Shown here: piece by piece, positions 55,263-64,000 of the stretch
How the letters are laid out: each line of letters starts with the position of its first letter
Position numbering within the stretch: position 1 is the first letter of the stretch
Assembly: GCA_022559985.1 (NCBI GenBank)
Contig: JAFJTR010000076.1
Location: 62,001 to 126,000 of the forward strand
DNA from: Parastagonospora avenae f. sp. tritici 18332-5
Lineage: Eukaryota > Ascomycota > Dothideomycetes > Pleosporales > Phaeosphaeriaceae
Direction: 5' to 3'
DNA: 64,000 nt
Notes under the pieces: generated by a model
Database searches by the model: none
Told to the model about the DNA's origin: nothing
What the model saw: the letters and a program-made list of their open reading frames with translations, nothing else
Made by a program: the position numbers and the translations under genes

Positions 55263-56116
55263 CTACTGCGAGCTTCCTCCGGAGATCGTAAGCACCTGCC
55301 CGTTGACCCAACCACCGTCCTCAGACGCTAAGAAAGCCACCACCCGCGCCACATCTTCCGGCACCGCACACCTCCCCAACGGACAGTGATTAGCCATCAA
55401 CGTCTCAATTTTATCAGCAGGCCAATCAGGGCTCCCATTCGGGATATAATGCCAAGCGTTCTGGATTTCCGATTAATACTGGTACAACATGCCTGGTGGA
55501 AACATACCTGAGTGAACATATCCGACTTAATCCCCCCCGGCGCAACCCCATTAACCGTGATCCCCCTCTTCCCAAAATCCGTCGCAAACGCCTTGATGAA
55601 CCCAATCACCGCCATCTTCGACGCATTGTACAGCGCATGGTCTTTTACACCAAGTAATCCCGCGGCAATCGACGACATCAGGATGATGCGCCCGTTATCC
55701 TCGATGTACTTGTACGCCGTCTGGCCGACAAAGAACTGCGCGCGGGTATTCAAGTTGAACACATGATCGTACTTCTCCTCGGTAATCTCTTCCGTCACGT
55801 CCCAGCTCTCGGTGCCGGAGTTGCTCATGACGATGTTGATTTTGCCAAAGGCGCGCTTGCCTTCTTCGAAGAGGCGCTGGATCTCGCTGACCTTGGAGAC
55901 GTCGGCTTGGATGGCGATGGCTTTGGCGCCGTTGTTGAAGCCTTCGATTATCGAGACGACTTCTTGCGCTGGGCCGGACGAGGAGACGTAGTTTACGATC
56001 ACGGAGGCGCCGCGCTTCCCGAGTTCGATGGCGCAGCCACGGCCGATTCCTCGGCCGGCACCGGTTATGAGGGCGACTTGGCCTTCAAGAGAGGCGGTGG
56101 GGACGTTGATGACCAT
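55263..56116 (-). CDS. SDR, tetra-/trihydroxynaphthalene reductase-like
   Basis: NADPH-dependent reductase of the group that includes melanin naphthol reductases and versicolorin reductase. Exons 56116-55508 and 55460-55263 (807 nt, 268 aa). Intron 47 nt (donor GTATGT). Motifs: SLEGQVALITGAGRGIGRG with TGxxxGIG, IVMSNSGTESW (NSG in place of NAG, typical for this group), LMSSIAAG catalytic Ser, YNASK catalytic Tyr and Lys, VNGVAPGGIKSDMF. After the intron it continues NAWHYIPNG and ends with the classical GGWVNGQVLTISGG. No polyketide synthase or scytalone dehydratase is near, so a melanin role is by similarity only; a general keto-reductase is the alternative. Confidence 0.9.
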
Positions 56117-56918
56117 TTTGGTGGATGGGGGTGGATGGTCACGTGGTGTGGTGATGCGATGGTCCTATTGGTCGAATGTAGGTGTTGATGTATGGGACAA
56201 TACCTTCCACTGGGATCGGACCTGAATCACAAAAATACGTAGAGGCAGAAAATGCAAAGGGTATCTTGTCTTCTCATCCCTCGCTGCCATGTTTCTTATA
56301 TGTCATGTTCGTCCGGATCCTCAAACCTCGCGGTCTAGCGGGCACGGGCGGGGATCCGAAGCTCCAGTGCCGAAAATAGTCGACATTAGGTACATGCGAC
56401 ACTGCGGCTCTACACTTCGGAACCCTGGTTGCTTTACCTGATCTGGGCTGATACTCCTGGTTGCTAAGGCGCTGTTTCGAAAATGTCGTGGTTGAGTGCG
56501 GTTCGGACGGGGAGGGGCCATTGTGTTCGGGATAGCGTTTCGAAACATTTTGGCGGCGTAAATGCAAGGCTCGCTAAGTTGTACAGATCAATATAGAAAC
56601 GCGCTTCTACGTGCGTCGGCGCTGTCACGCTGCAGAACGGCGCTCTTTGCGATGATGGTTGTTTCAATGTTTGGCGCGGTGAAGCAGCGGATCAACTCTT
56701 AGCGCAGGTACCGAGCTAGCCTTCTTTTGAGAGAAATCAGCTTGTTTGACTTCGAAAATGCCATGAGCCTGAATTGTTCTCTGAAAAGTCTTGTATCTCA
56801 ATGTCCACCTGAGGAGTGGCTATACGCTGTGTTCCGCCGTCCACTTCCAATGCTAACCCAAACGCCATCCGCAATGCATACCACACCAAAAATATTATAA
56901 ACCCTCAACACTCCCACC
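56117..56918. other. Intergenic
   Basis: Promoter side of the SDR and 3' side of the basic protein gene. Nothing recognisable. Confidence 0.3.
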
Positions 56919-57789
56919 TCAGACCCTCCTCCTCTTGAACTTCGCCCTCTCCTCCACCTTCTCTCCCCCATCCACACCCTCTTCCTTCCTCTTCCCCACC
57001 TGTTCAAACGCCCCGCTACATTTCAACCTCTTCGTCGGCGTCCCATCATACTCGCTCCCACTATAGTTCCTCCCATCCCCATCCACCGTACTCCCCGATC
57101 GCGGCTCCTCGAGGGCATCGTGCTTGCGCTTCTGCGCCGTGCTCGGTGTCTCCATAAGGCGCCTGAGCCGGCTTTCCTGCAGCCGCCTGTTGACTTCCTG
57201 CGTGACGTCTACGTGTTCGACGACGTATGCGGGATCTGGGAGTGTGGGATTGGCCCTCGGCGTGGGACTCTGGTCGACGGGTGGGGATATGGCGGAGTCG
57301 GCGGGTTTCTTGATGGGCGTACATGGTTTCGCGCCCTCGATGCTGAGGCGCTTGGAAGTTTTGACCTGTAACTGTCAATACCCGAACCAACGATCGAATG
57401 GGAAGCTTCGCACCTTCTTAGCCTCCAGCCCTTCGCTGTCGATGCTGAGTCGCTTGTTTGATGTTTTGGCCTGCAATTCATCAGTCTTCAATCATCAAAC
57501 AATTGATTCGAAAAGTTTCACACCTTCTTAACCCCCAGCCCCTCACTCTGCAACTGGTCCCTGAAGCGCTTCATGTCATCCTGCAGCCTGCCGCTTTTAT
57601 TTCGGAGCGCGATGAGATCCGTAGCAAGCCAATCGGGCGCATTGTGGTCTGTCGCATCGAGGCCTTTGTTCAGGAATTGCAGCTGCGCGCGGAGGTTGGC
57701 GATGTGCGCGTCAAAGTCCTGGAAGAGTGAGTGTGTGAAGGATGGGAGGATGGGAGGATGGCTCTGACCTCGAGGGAGAAACTCGTCAT
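56919..57789 (-). CDS. Basic, probably nuclear protein with repeated mini-exon motif
   Basis: Four exons, 57789-57769, 57718-57524, 57470-57414 and 57365-56919, total 720 nt (239 aa). Introns are 50, 53 and 48 nt, all phase 0. The 21-nt first exon gives MTSFSLE and joins DFDAHIANLRAQLQFLNKGL, a helical region probably forming a coiled coil to about residue 70. The junctions place three similar boundaries in a row: GLGVKK, then AKTSNKRLSIDSEGLEAKK (exon 3), then VKTSKRLSIEGAK (start of exon 4). The sequence KTS(N)KRLSI is thus repeated at two exon starts. A Pro/Ser-rich part, a helix (VNRRLQESRLRRLME), a KRKHD basic site, TPTKRLKCSG and a C-terminal KFKRRRV suggest nuclear targeting. No known domain recognised. 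Confidence 0.7.
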
Positions 57790-58043
57790 GGTGCACGCGA
57801 GTGGTGGAATGGGACGCAAGGGTAACCTGAGGACAAAGTTTCGAGCTATGTCGGAGATGCAGGGGTTAAGTCCGGGTGGAAGGGGCTTCCGAGAGCGTTC
57901 CGAGTCGGAATGACCTTCATATTGGCTGAACGTAAATCGTTATCAACGTTGTTCAAATATTCTGTATGCATAGTACTATTGTGATTCTCGTAGAACCACG
58001 CTTCATGAGATAATGGGTGAATGTATGCCTTCGGACGGGACCA

Positions 58044-59483
58044 TTATACCCTCCTACTATCCTCCCTCAAAATCCCATTCAACCCATCCCTCCTCACACA
58101 ATTCTCAAAAGCAAAGCTCTTCGCCAACTCCTCCAACTCCACCTCACTTTTCCCCTCAAAAAGCTCCGCAAACTCCCAGCCCAGATACTCGCTCATGAGC
58201 GTCTCCCTAACCACTCTCTCCACATGTCTCCCAAAGTCCCAAATAAACGGGTACTTCTTGGTCTGCAAGTGCTCTGGCACCATTTGCTTCAGCCCCTCGA
58301 TGAACGGGCCGTACACATCACTAACACCCTCTTTGTCCACCACGCCCCAGAAGTCCAGTGCGAGTTTCTGCTTCTTGGCGACGAAGGGGTCGATGAGTTG
58401 GCGGTAGGGCGTGGAGGGTGAGACGTAGACCATGCCTTGGTAGCCGATGTCTTTGTACAGCCAGATAGACCAGCTGATTTGATCTTGGTGGTAAATGTTT
58501 AACTGCTCCTTTAGCATCTCGAAGCGCGCGTTGTTGGTCTCGGTGGCGGCGCGATCGATGCGCTCGTCTGCGTACACGGGGCCAAACTCGCCGTTCCAGA
58601 TGGGCACTTTCTTCTCGCGCATGAAGGCTACTTTGCGCTCGAACGATCTCTTGAGCTTGGACTTCTGCTCGGGCGTGCCGGAGTAGGGTGCTTGGCCGGG
58701 GATGGGGAAGCCGAGCATGGCGTAGTCGTGCATCGCGTAGACGGAGTTTGGCAGTACCTTGTCAAATCGCGTGAAGTCCATGGCGTATGTGTTGCCGTCG
58801 ATGAAGAGCATCGTGTCTGGGTCGACGGCGCGAACAGCCTTTTCGGCGCGCTCATACCATGATGTCAGACGAGTGTGCTCTGGGTCTGCCGGCTCGTTGA
58901 GGAGATTGTAGCCGCAGACTACAGGGTTGCCTTTATAGTGTGCTGCAATAGCTTCCCACAGCTGAATGGTCTGATCTTGGAATAGTCTGAACTCCCAGAA
59001 AAGTGCCTTCGTGATGCCGCTGTCGGAATGCCAGTCCTGATTCTGGCCACCTGGAGCTGCGTGTAGATCCAGTACAACATACAAGTTGTACTTAGCGCAT
59101 ACATTCACTACACGGTCCAAGAATACGAAGCCTTCTTTTTTGTACTCTCCAGGATTCTGGTCATCGATGAAGTGGCGGTAGTTGAAAGGTAGGCGAATGC
59201 AATTCATGCCTAGTGAGGCGAAGAACTCTGCATCGGCGTCTGTGAAGAAGTAGTGAAGAAACCGGTCGAAGAAGAAGTCTGCTTTCTTTTTGCCCAGTAC
59301 TGTTGTAAACTGGGCTCGGTGTTCATGCTCATGACCAGCGTATCCGGTAATGAAGTTCTCCATGTTCAAGTAGCCTCCAAGCCCTGTGCCCTTCAGTACT
59401 ATGCGCTTGCCAGCATTGTTGACAATAGCTTCGCCTGAGACTCGCAATGGCTCGCATGGCGGGTTTTTGGTAGGAGCAGACAT
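58044..59483 (-). CDS. Intracellular GH5 glycoside hydrolase (exo-1,3-glucanase / steryl-glucosidase type)
   Basis: Single exon, 479 aa, ATG at 59483. GH5 TIM-barrel enzyme. Blocks: RIVLKGTGLGGYLNMENFI, FASLGMNCIRLPFNYRHF, YVVLDLHAAPGGQNQDWHSD, the acid/base glutamate in VCGYNLLNEPAD, VYAMHDYAMLGFP, and the nucleophile in KVPIWNGEFGPVY. No signal peptide, so a cytosolic enzyme acting on glucans, oligosaccharides or sterol glucosides is expected. The frame is clean. It is followed by the basic nuclear-type gene in the same orientation, 254 bp away, but eukaryotic neighbours need not be linked in function. Confidence 0.9.
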   Translation of the reverse strand: MSAPTKNPPCEPLRVSGEAIVNNAGKRIVLKGTGLGGYLNMENFITGYAGHEHEHRAQFTTVLGKKKADFFFDRFLHYFFTDADAEFFASLGMNCIRLPFNYRHFIDDQNPGEYKKEGFVFLDRVVNVCAKYNLYVVLDLHAAPGGQNQDWHSDSGITKALFWEFRLFQDQTIQLWEAIAAHYKGNPVVCGYNLLNEPADPEHTRLTSWYERAEKAVRAVDPDTMLFIDGNTYAMDFTRFDKVLPNSVYAMHDYAMLGFPIPGQAPYSGTPEQKSKLKRSFERKVAFMREKKVPIWNGEFGPVYADERIDRAATETNNARFEMLKEQLNIYHQDQISWSIWLYKDIGYQGMVYVSPSTPYRQLIDPFVAKKQKLALDFWGVVDKEGVSDVYGPFIEGLKQMVPEHLQTKKYPFIWDFGRHVERVVRETLMSEYLGWEFAELFEGKSEVELEELAKSFAFENCVRRDGLNGILREDSRRV

Positions 59484-59934
59484 TGTGAAGATATGAGAGT
59501 TTGAAAGTGGCAGACGTCAACGGGAAGGTAGTTACGGCATGATCAATAACTCGCAGTCCTTAAGAAGGCATCATGGCCAAGAGGAGGGTGGCCTAGTATC
59601 CTAATTAGGAAGTGAGAGCAGCGTGGTCACGAAAAGTGGGTCTTAACTGCGACACTCCGCGACGTGTAGTAGCCAAGCAATCCAACCAAGCCAAGCCTTC
59701 ACCAGGCTAACCAGCCGGCACTTATTGTCGTCAATACGGCGCGGTTTCCGTCAGGTGAGTAGCATGAATCAGCAAGACCTGTTTTCTAGCGCTGTGCTGA
59801 ATCGACGTGGCTTGCACGAAACGGACCGCCTCCACATCGGTGCTACCCTCGGTGCTTATACTCCAACTTGGACACTTGGTATTGACAAGGATTGGGAAAC
59901 CGATAGGTATCGAAAGCGGATTAGACCTCTAGAT
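59484..59934. other. Intergenic
   Basis: Promoter of the GH5 gene and 3' region of the Zn2Cys6 regulator. Nothing else recognised. Confidence 0.3.
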
Positions 59935-61758
59935 TTAGACTTTTGATCGTGTCCAATGATACCACAAGTCATTCAATATTAGTACCATTCGAGACAAGTC
60001 TGGAGCTTCATACTCCCACGAGGCAATCAACTGAATGGTCTCCTGAACAGCATCTTCCCATCCCATCGGCATTGGGCACGATACTTGAGTGGAGGTACTA
60101 GCCGTGTTCGCGAATGCCTGGCCTGCCGCAAGCAGGACGAGTGCGCTCCGTGTGCAGCTGACGATCATGCCAAAGGTGCCGTGATGTCGATGCTGAAAGC
60201 CAGGACGGTTAGTATTAATGCGATCAACATGCTTCTGCAGTCCCTTCGTTGCAAATGCGACTACTGTTGGGCTGCAGCTTTGATTGAGTGGGTTGTGTAT
60301 AGCCCAGTCCACGAACGGCCAGTAGAGTATCTCGTAGACGTTGATCAAATGTCCTCTTAGGACAAATCTACAGACTTCGTCTTCTTCAGGAGGTGCTTTC
60401 AAACATACACTCTCCGGTAAAGCATGCGCCCAAGCAAGGGCCTGTTGCTCATGCTCGATAATCATTGCTGCAAGGCTCGAAAGCGAAATGCTGCTATTTC
60501 CTAGCTCGAAGTTCTTAATTTCGTTGGCCATGCGTCGCCTCAATCGTAGTAACGAGATCTCCGATAGGTAGAAGTACCACGACGCTTCCTTGCGACGTTC
60601 AGCCTCTGAGGCTGCGGCGTCCAAGGTGCGCCCTTCATCTTCTGGCGGCGTCGGAAAGAACGGCGGGTATCCAATCATGTCAATATCGGAGAAGAGGTAG
60701 CCTGGCAGGTCTAAATCGTAATGAGTCTCTCGCTCAGACTTCCAGGCCGACCAGTAAATAGCCTGCTCAGACGCAGACGAGGCAGACTGCTCGGGACCTT
60801 CAGGGAGTTGATCACCGTGATCATGTCTGAATGCTTTGAGAGACTCAAAGGTCTGGCAGCAAGCCAGTGACTGCATGAAGAATCGCCATGCGGATAGTCT
60901 TTGGAATGTGCACATGGCGTAAATACCAGCGAGGAGCATACATTGAGCCTCAATCAGACTGGAAGATCCTAAAAGCATGCCTAGCCGCCTTCTGGCGGCC
61001 AGGTAGAAGGACTCAGCTGTTCGATATGTGTCGCTGTCCCGGCCGACATATCCACAGTCTGATAACGGTGTCGCGATAGTGCCGAGTGCACATATTAACA
61101 GTGTAAGGCATGCTTCAGGTGACCAGTCAAGGCCATGCATACACATCCGCGTAACGATATGTCGAGTGGGAAGCTCGTCCAGAACAGGATTCTTGACATG
61201 AACGTAGTTAAAGAAGTTATCGAGCAGGGTCTGTGTATGATGAGGCACTAGCTCGTCATTACCTGGTATCGAAGGAGTACTAGCCGCTTGCGTGAAATCG
61301 GTAGATGTGCAGGGGAAGGCATGCGCAATCGATTGTTGTTGTCCGCGTAAACGCCTCAATGGGTTCCACTCTAAGATACCATTGATCGAACAAGGACTTA
61401 GTCTTGAGCGCTCAAGCTTATCTTGGTAAAGGACTGTTTCGGCGATTTCCTGCACAACATCGCCGCCGCTGCCTCCGCCTCGTATGAGCTGTTCCAAATC
61501 ATCCAACCGCTTGAGGATACTCAGACTGGCTGGATCGTAGCTTGATAAATCAACAGGCGATTGTATGCATCGGGCACCACTCCTCTTACAAAATGAACAG
61601 GACGGCTTAAGGTTGTCGCATTTCGTTCTTCTTGCTCGACAGACCTCACACGCCGTCACGGCGCGTTTCCGGGAGTAGGAAGCCGAACCACGAGGCGTCG
61701 GTCGCTGCCGAGCAGACGAGGACGGGCAAGGCGAGGGTGGGTTCACGGCAGATGACAT
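59935..61758 (-). CDS. Zn2Cys6 fungal transcription factor
   Basis: Single exon, 607 aa, ATG at 61758. The binuclear zinc cluster is at about residues 36-64 (ACEVCRARRTKCDN, then CSFCKRSGARC) with the six cysteines in the usual spacing and a basic stretch before it. A short coiled linker (LSILKRLDDLEQLIRGG) would mediate dimerisation. The middle homology region spans roughly residues 170-480: LLDNFFNYVHVKNPVLDE, SPEACLTLLICALGTIA, AESFYLAARRRLGML, AQCMLLAGIYAM, AIYWSAWKSERE, DLPGYLFSDI. It is divergent to an MFS sugar transporter with 411 bp between the two ATGs, a common layout for a pathway-specific activator and its target. Confidence 0.93.
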   Translation of the reverse strand: MSSAVNPPSPCPSSSARQRPTPRGSASYSRKRAVTACEVCRARRTKCDNLKPSCSFCKRSGARCIQSPVDLSSYDPASLSILKRLDDLEQLIRGGGSGGDVVQEIAETVLYQDKLERSRLSPCSINGILEWNPLRRLRGQQQSIAHAFPCTSTDFTQAASTPSIPGNDELVPHHTQTLLDNFFNYVHVKNPVLDELPTRHIVTRMCMHGLDWSPEACLTLLICALGTIATPLSDCGYVGRDSDTYRTAESFYLAARRRLGMLLGSSSLIEAQCMLLAGIYAMCTFQRLSAWRFFMQSLACCQTFESLKAFRHDHGDQLPEGPEQSASSASEQAIYWSAWKSERETHYDLDLPGYLFSDIDMIGYPPFFPTPPEDEGRTLDAAASEAERRKEASWYFYLSEISLLRLRRRMANEIKNFELGNSSISLSSLAAMIIEHEQQALAWAHALPESVCLKAPPEEDEVCRFVLRGHLINVYEILYWPFVDWAIHNPLNQSCSPTVVAFATKGLQKHVDRINTNRPGFQHRHHGTFGMIVSCTRSALVLLAAGQAFANTASTSTQVSCPMPMGWEDAVQETIQLIASWEYEAPDLSRMVLILNDLWYHWTRSKV

Positions 61759-61925
61759 TTGAATTGGACGAATTGGCTGTTCTTACAATCGAAACAGAGC
61801 GCGATTATGTTGAAGGGGGCACAGCCTTGACCCACTCCCGCCAAGTGTCCTAGCGCGCGGAATGAGCCACCCAAAAACGAACTCCAAGCGCTTGGGTCCT
61901 GGGCATCAAAGAGCCGAATCTCCAG

Positions 61926-61949
61926 ACTTTCCCCCAGACTGGGGAAAGT
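61926..61949. promoter_or_regulatory. Perfect 9-bp inverted repeat in the regulator-transporter promoter
   Basis: ACTTTCCCC (61926-61934) and GGGGAAAGT (61941-61949) with a 6-bp spacer. About 168 bp from the regulator ATG and 220 bp from the transporter ATG. Ten bases farther, 61960-61973 holds two direct CGG triplets separated by 8 bp, a type of site Zn2Cys6 proteins can bind. Either could be an operator; no binding is shown. Confidence 0.5.
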
Positions 61950-62057
61950 ATGGAGATGCCGGTAGAATTTCGGGACAGAGGAGTTGCAGCCAACCTAGAT
62001 GAGACATGATCCCCCGTCAGCCCTCGTGCCGAAGGACATATGATCGTGCCGACAATG

Positions 62058-62063
62058 TATAAG
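62058..62063 (+). promoter_or_regulatory. TATA-like box of the MFS transporter gene
   Basis: TATAAG about 107-112 bp upstream of ATG 62170. Confidence 0.45.
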
Positions 62064-62169
62064 TATCTGCCCAGTGCACGATTTGCAGAAAGAGTGTCGC
62101 AGGCCAGTGCATCTGCTTCTGCTCCAATTGCTACTGTTGTTCCCTTCTCCATACCTTTCCGCAAACAAG

Positions 62170-63969
62170 ATGGAGAAACCGTCTTCAGTCACTCAGCATG
62201 AAGAAGTTCTGCCGCCAACTCATGGCAAGAGCATGGCAGACGTCCAGGGTGCAATCGCCGACAATGAAACTGAGCACCGTCTTACTCTAGGCGACATCTG
62301 GAAAAATCACAGATCGTTGATCTGGTGTTCGTTCTTCTGGGCTATGTGTGCGATTGGTTGGTGAGTACCACCGAGCGAACTTGAAACGAGCTGGCGTCAT
62401 GCTCCGAGCATGAAGAACAAAACAATGGTTGTGTGAAGTGATCACTTGCTGATAGTTTTGCCAGGGGTTTCGATGCACAAATCAACGGCGCCATGATATC
62501 AGTCCCTGCCTTTCGCCGCGACTTTGGCTACATTTTCAACGGCGAACCTGTCCTGCCTGCAAACTGGCAGACAGCATTCAATGTGGTGTCCTCAGTAGGA
62601 CAATTCTTCGGAGGGTTCATGTGCGGTTGGACTGCAGATAAGTTTGGCCGCAAGGGCGCTTTGGCTGCAGGTCTCGTACTTTGCTCTGGTGGCATCTTCG
62701 GAGAAATCTTTTCCACGACCAGAGTTGCCTTCCTCGTGTCAAAGCTCATCCTCGGCTTCGGTCTTGGTTACTACCTCACCATTGGACCGATGGCTTGCAG
62801 TGAAATCGCGCCTGTCGCCCTTCGTGGTATCTCGACTGCGGGTATAAACCTGGGTATAGCTCTGGGTCAGCTCCTGTCAAATGCTGTTGTCAAGGCCTTT
62901 GGCGAGTGGACCACTCGATGGGCATATGCCGCCCCTTTTGCGATTCAAATGTTCTTCGTTGCTTTCCTTGGCGCAGGGTTCTATTTCGTCCCCGAGTCGC
63001 CCTGGTATCTGGTCCGTCAAGGAAGAGATGAGCAGGCTCTGAAATCATTGCAAACGCTTTGGGGCAACAGTATCGATGTCAACGAGTATGTTCGCCCAGC
63101 ACGAGGACCTTTCCATAATAAGATCGCTGACATTCATGCCACCATCTAGGAAGCTTGCAAGCTTGAAACTCACCATTCAGGAGGAGCAAGCACTCAAAGA
63201 ATCCTCGTTCCTCGACTGTTTCAAGGGCGTCAACCTGAGGCGAAGCTTGATTTCCACTGGAGCCTTTGCATGCCAGCATCTTGTCGGTATCATCTTCGTT
63301 CTCGGCTATTCCACATACTTTTTCCAGCTTGCGGGATTGGCGACTAGCCGTTCCTTCGACCTCGGAGTTGGCGTTACGGCCTGTGCACTTGGAGGAAATA
63401 TCGCCTCGTGGTAAGCAGACCTCACTTGAGAACCTGAAGAACTGGATAAATACTAATATTCATGCTCTCGCAGGTTCATCGTTGACTCGTTCGGACGCCG
63501 CAAGATTTTCGTCGGCGGTATGGCCGCCTTGACCCTCCTCCTGCTCTTGATTGGCATCATGGATTTCGTACCATCGAGCGGTGCGAAATGGGTGCAATCC
63601 TCGTGTACGGTCATCTATGCGTTTGTGTACTCCATGTCGCTCGGAGCAATGGCCTTCGTCTTGCTTGGAGAGGTGTCAAGCATGGGTCTTCGTGCACATA
63701 CCACGGCGCTCGCAACTGCTACCCAATCGTCGCTCGGTATCATCTTTAACATTGTTATCCCATACCTCATGAACCCAGACGAAGCGGATCTGAAAGGCAA
63801 GGTCGGGTTCGTATTTGGCGGGCTCGCAGCTATTGCAACTGTAGGCGCCTGGATGTACATACCAGAGCTGAAGGGTCGTACAACGATCGAGATCGATCTT
63901 ATGTTCTCGAGACAAGTGCCAAGCAGGAAGATGGGCACATATGACATTGATTCGGAAGGCGGTATATGA
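62170..63969 (+). CDS. MFS sugar transporter (maltose/alpha-glucoside permease type)
   Basis: Sugar porter of the fungal MAL-type group. Four exons, 62170-62360, 62465-63085, 63150-63410 and 63474-63969, total 1569 nt (522 aa). Introns of 104, 64 and 63 nt with GT..AG ends. A 60-residue cytosolic N-terminus precedes GWGFDAQINGAMISVPAF (helix 1, carrying the FD motif of this group). Then NWQTAFNVVSSVGQFFGGF, TADKFGRKGAL (RxGRR-type loop), ILGFGLGYYLTIGPMACSEI, VALRGISTAGINLGIALGQL, RWAYAAPFAIQMFF, PESPWYLVRQGRDEQA, IVDSFGRRKIF and PELKGRTTIEIDLMF at the end. The family suggests import of maltose, other alpha-glucosides or related sugars by proton symport; the exact sugar is unknown. Probably controlled by the divergent Zn2Cys6 regulator. 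Confidence 0.93.
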
Positions 63970-64000
63970 TGTAGTCGTTTTAGATAGCTACTAGCTCCGA

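Noticed and set aside
55763..56188. Plus-strand frame of 141 codons
   Set aside because: Antisense of the SDR exon 1; composition mirrors the GC-rich third positions.

Overview
The window is a piece of a filamentous ascomycete genome. The evidence is the gene families (HET-domain protein, Zn2Cys6 regulator, fungal rhodopsin-domain receptor, Egh16-like secreted protein, naphthol-reductase type SDR) and the introns: mostly 44-65 nt, GT..AG, with CTRAY-like branch sites. A plant- or surface-associated Dothideomycete-like fungus would fit, but this rests on gene content only. Gene models below come from joining reading frames at visible splice sites; where the exon lengths sum to a multiple of three this is stated.

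Left part (0.2-21 kb) is accessory sequence. A DUF3435 (FluG-type) tyrosine recombinase with all catalytic boxes lies at 198-3045 on the minus strand. This is the family that mobilises Starship elements, and if it is a captain its cargo lies left of the window. Next comes an ankyrin-HET fusion gene broken by two nonsense codons, an apparently intact GH115 glycosidase, a membrane protein with a frame break, and a nested transposon block (15.9-20.46 kb). That block is a decayed hAT element carrying a 578-bp solo LTR and a 184-bp LTR-like element, each with a perfect 5-bp target duplication, plus two inverted copies of a third repeat.

Middle (20.7-41.9 kb): an SDR, an FAD monooxygenase and a sugar-type MFS transporter stand next to one another and may form a small catabolic unit. 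They are followed by a cytochrome P450, two BTB-like genes (one decayed), an unknown acidic protein, a fungal rhodopsin-domain membrane protein, a broken F-box/LRR gene, a seven-helix membrane protein and a secreted histidine acid phosphatase.

Right part (42.9-64 kb): a secreted amidase, an Egh16/MAS1-like secreted protein whose mature N-terminus is probably histidine, a decayed unknown gene with duplicated 3' ends, a 709-residue protein with a conserved C-terminal domain, a two-repeat low-complexity protein, a naphthol-reductase-like SDR, a basic nuclear-type protein with repeated mini-exons, and a cytosolic GH5 glycosidase. At the end is a divergent pair, Zn2Cys6 regulator and MFS sugar transporter, sharing a 411-bp promoter with a perfect 9-bp inverted repeat.

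No rRNA or tRNA gene, CRISPR array or bacterial-type operon was seen. The strongest leads are the captain-like recombinase, the nested transposon block with its internal unoccupied-site control, the Egh16 N-terminal histidine and the divergent regulator-transporter promoter.
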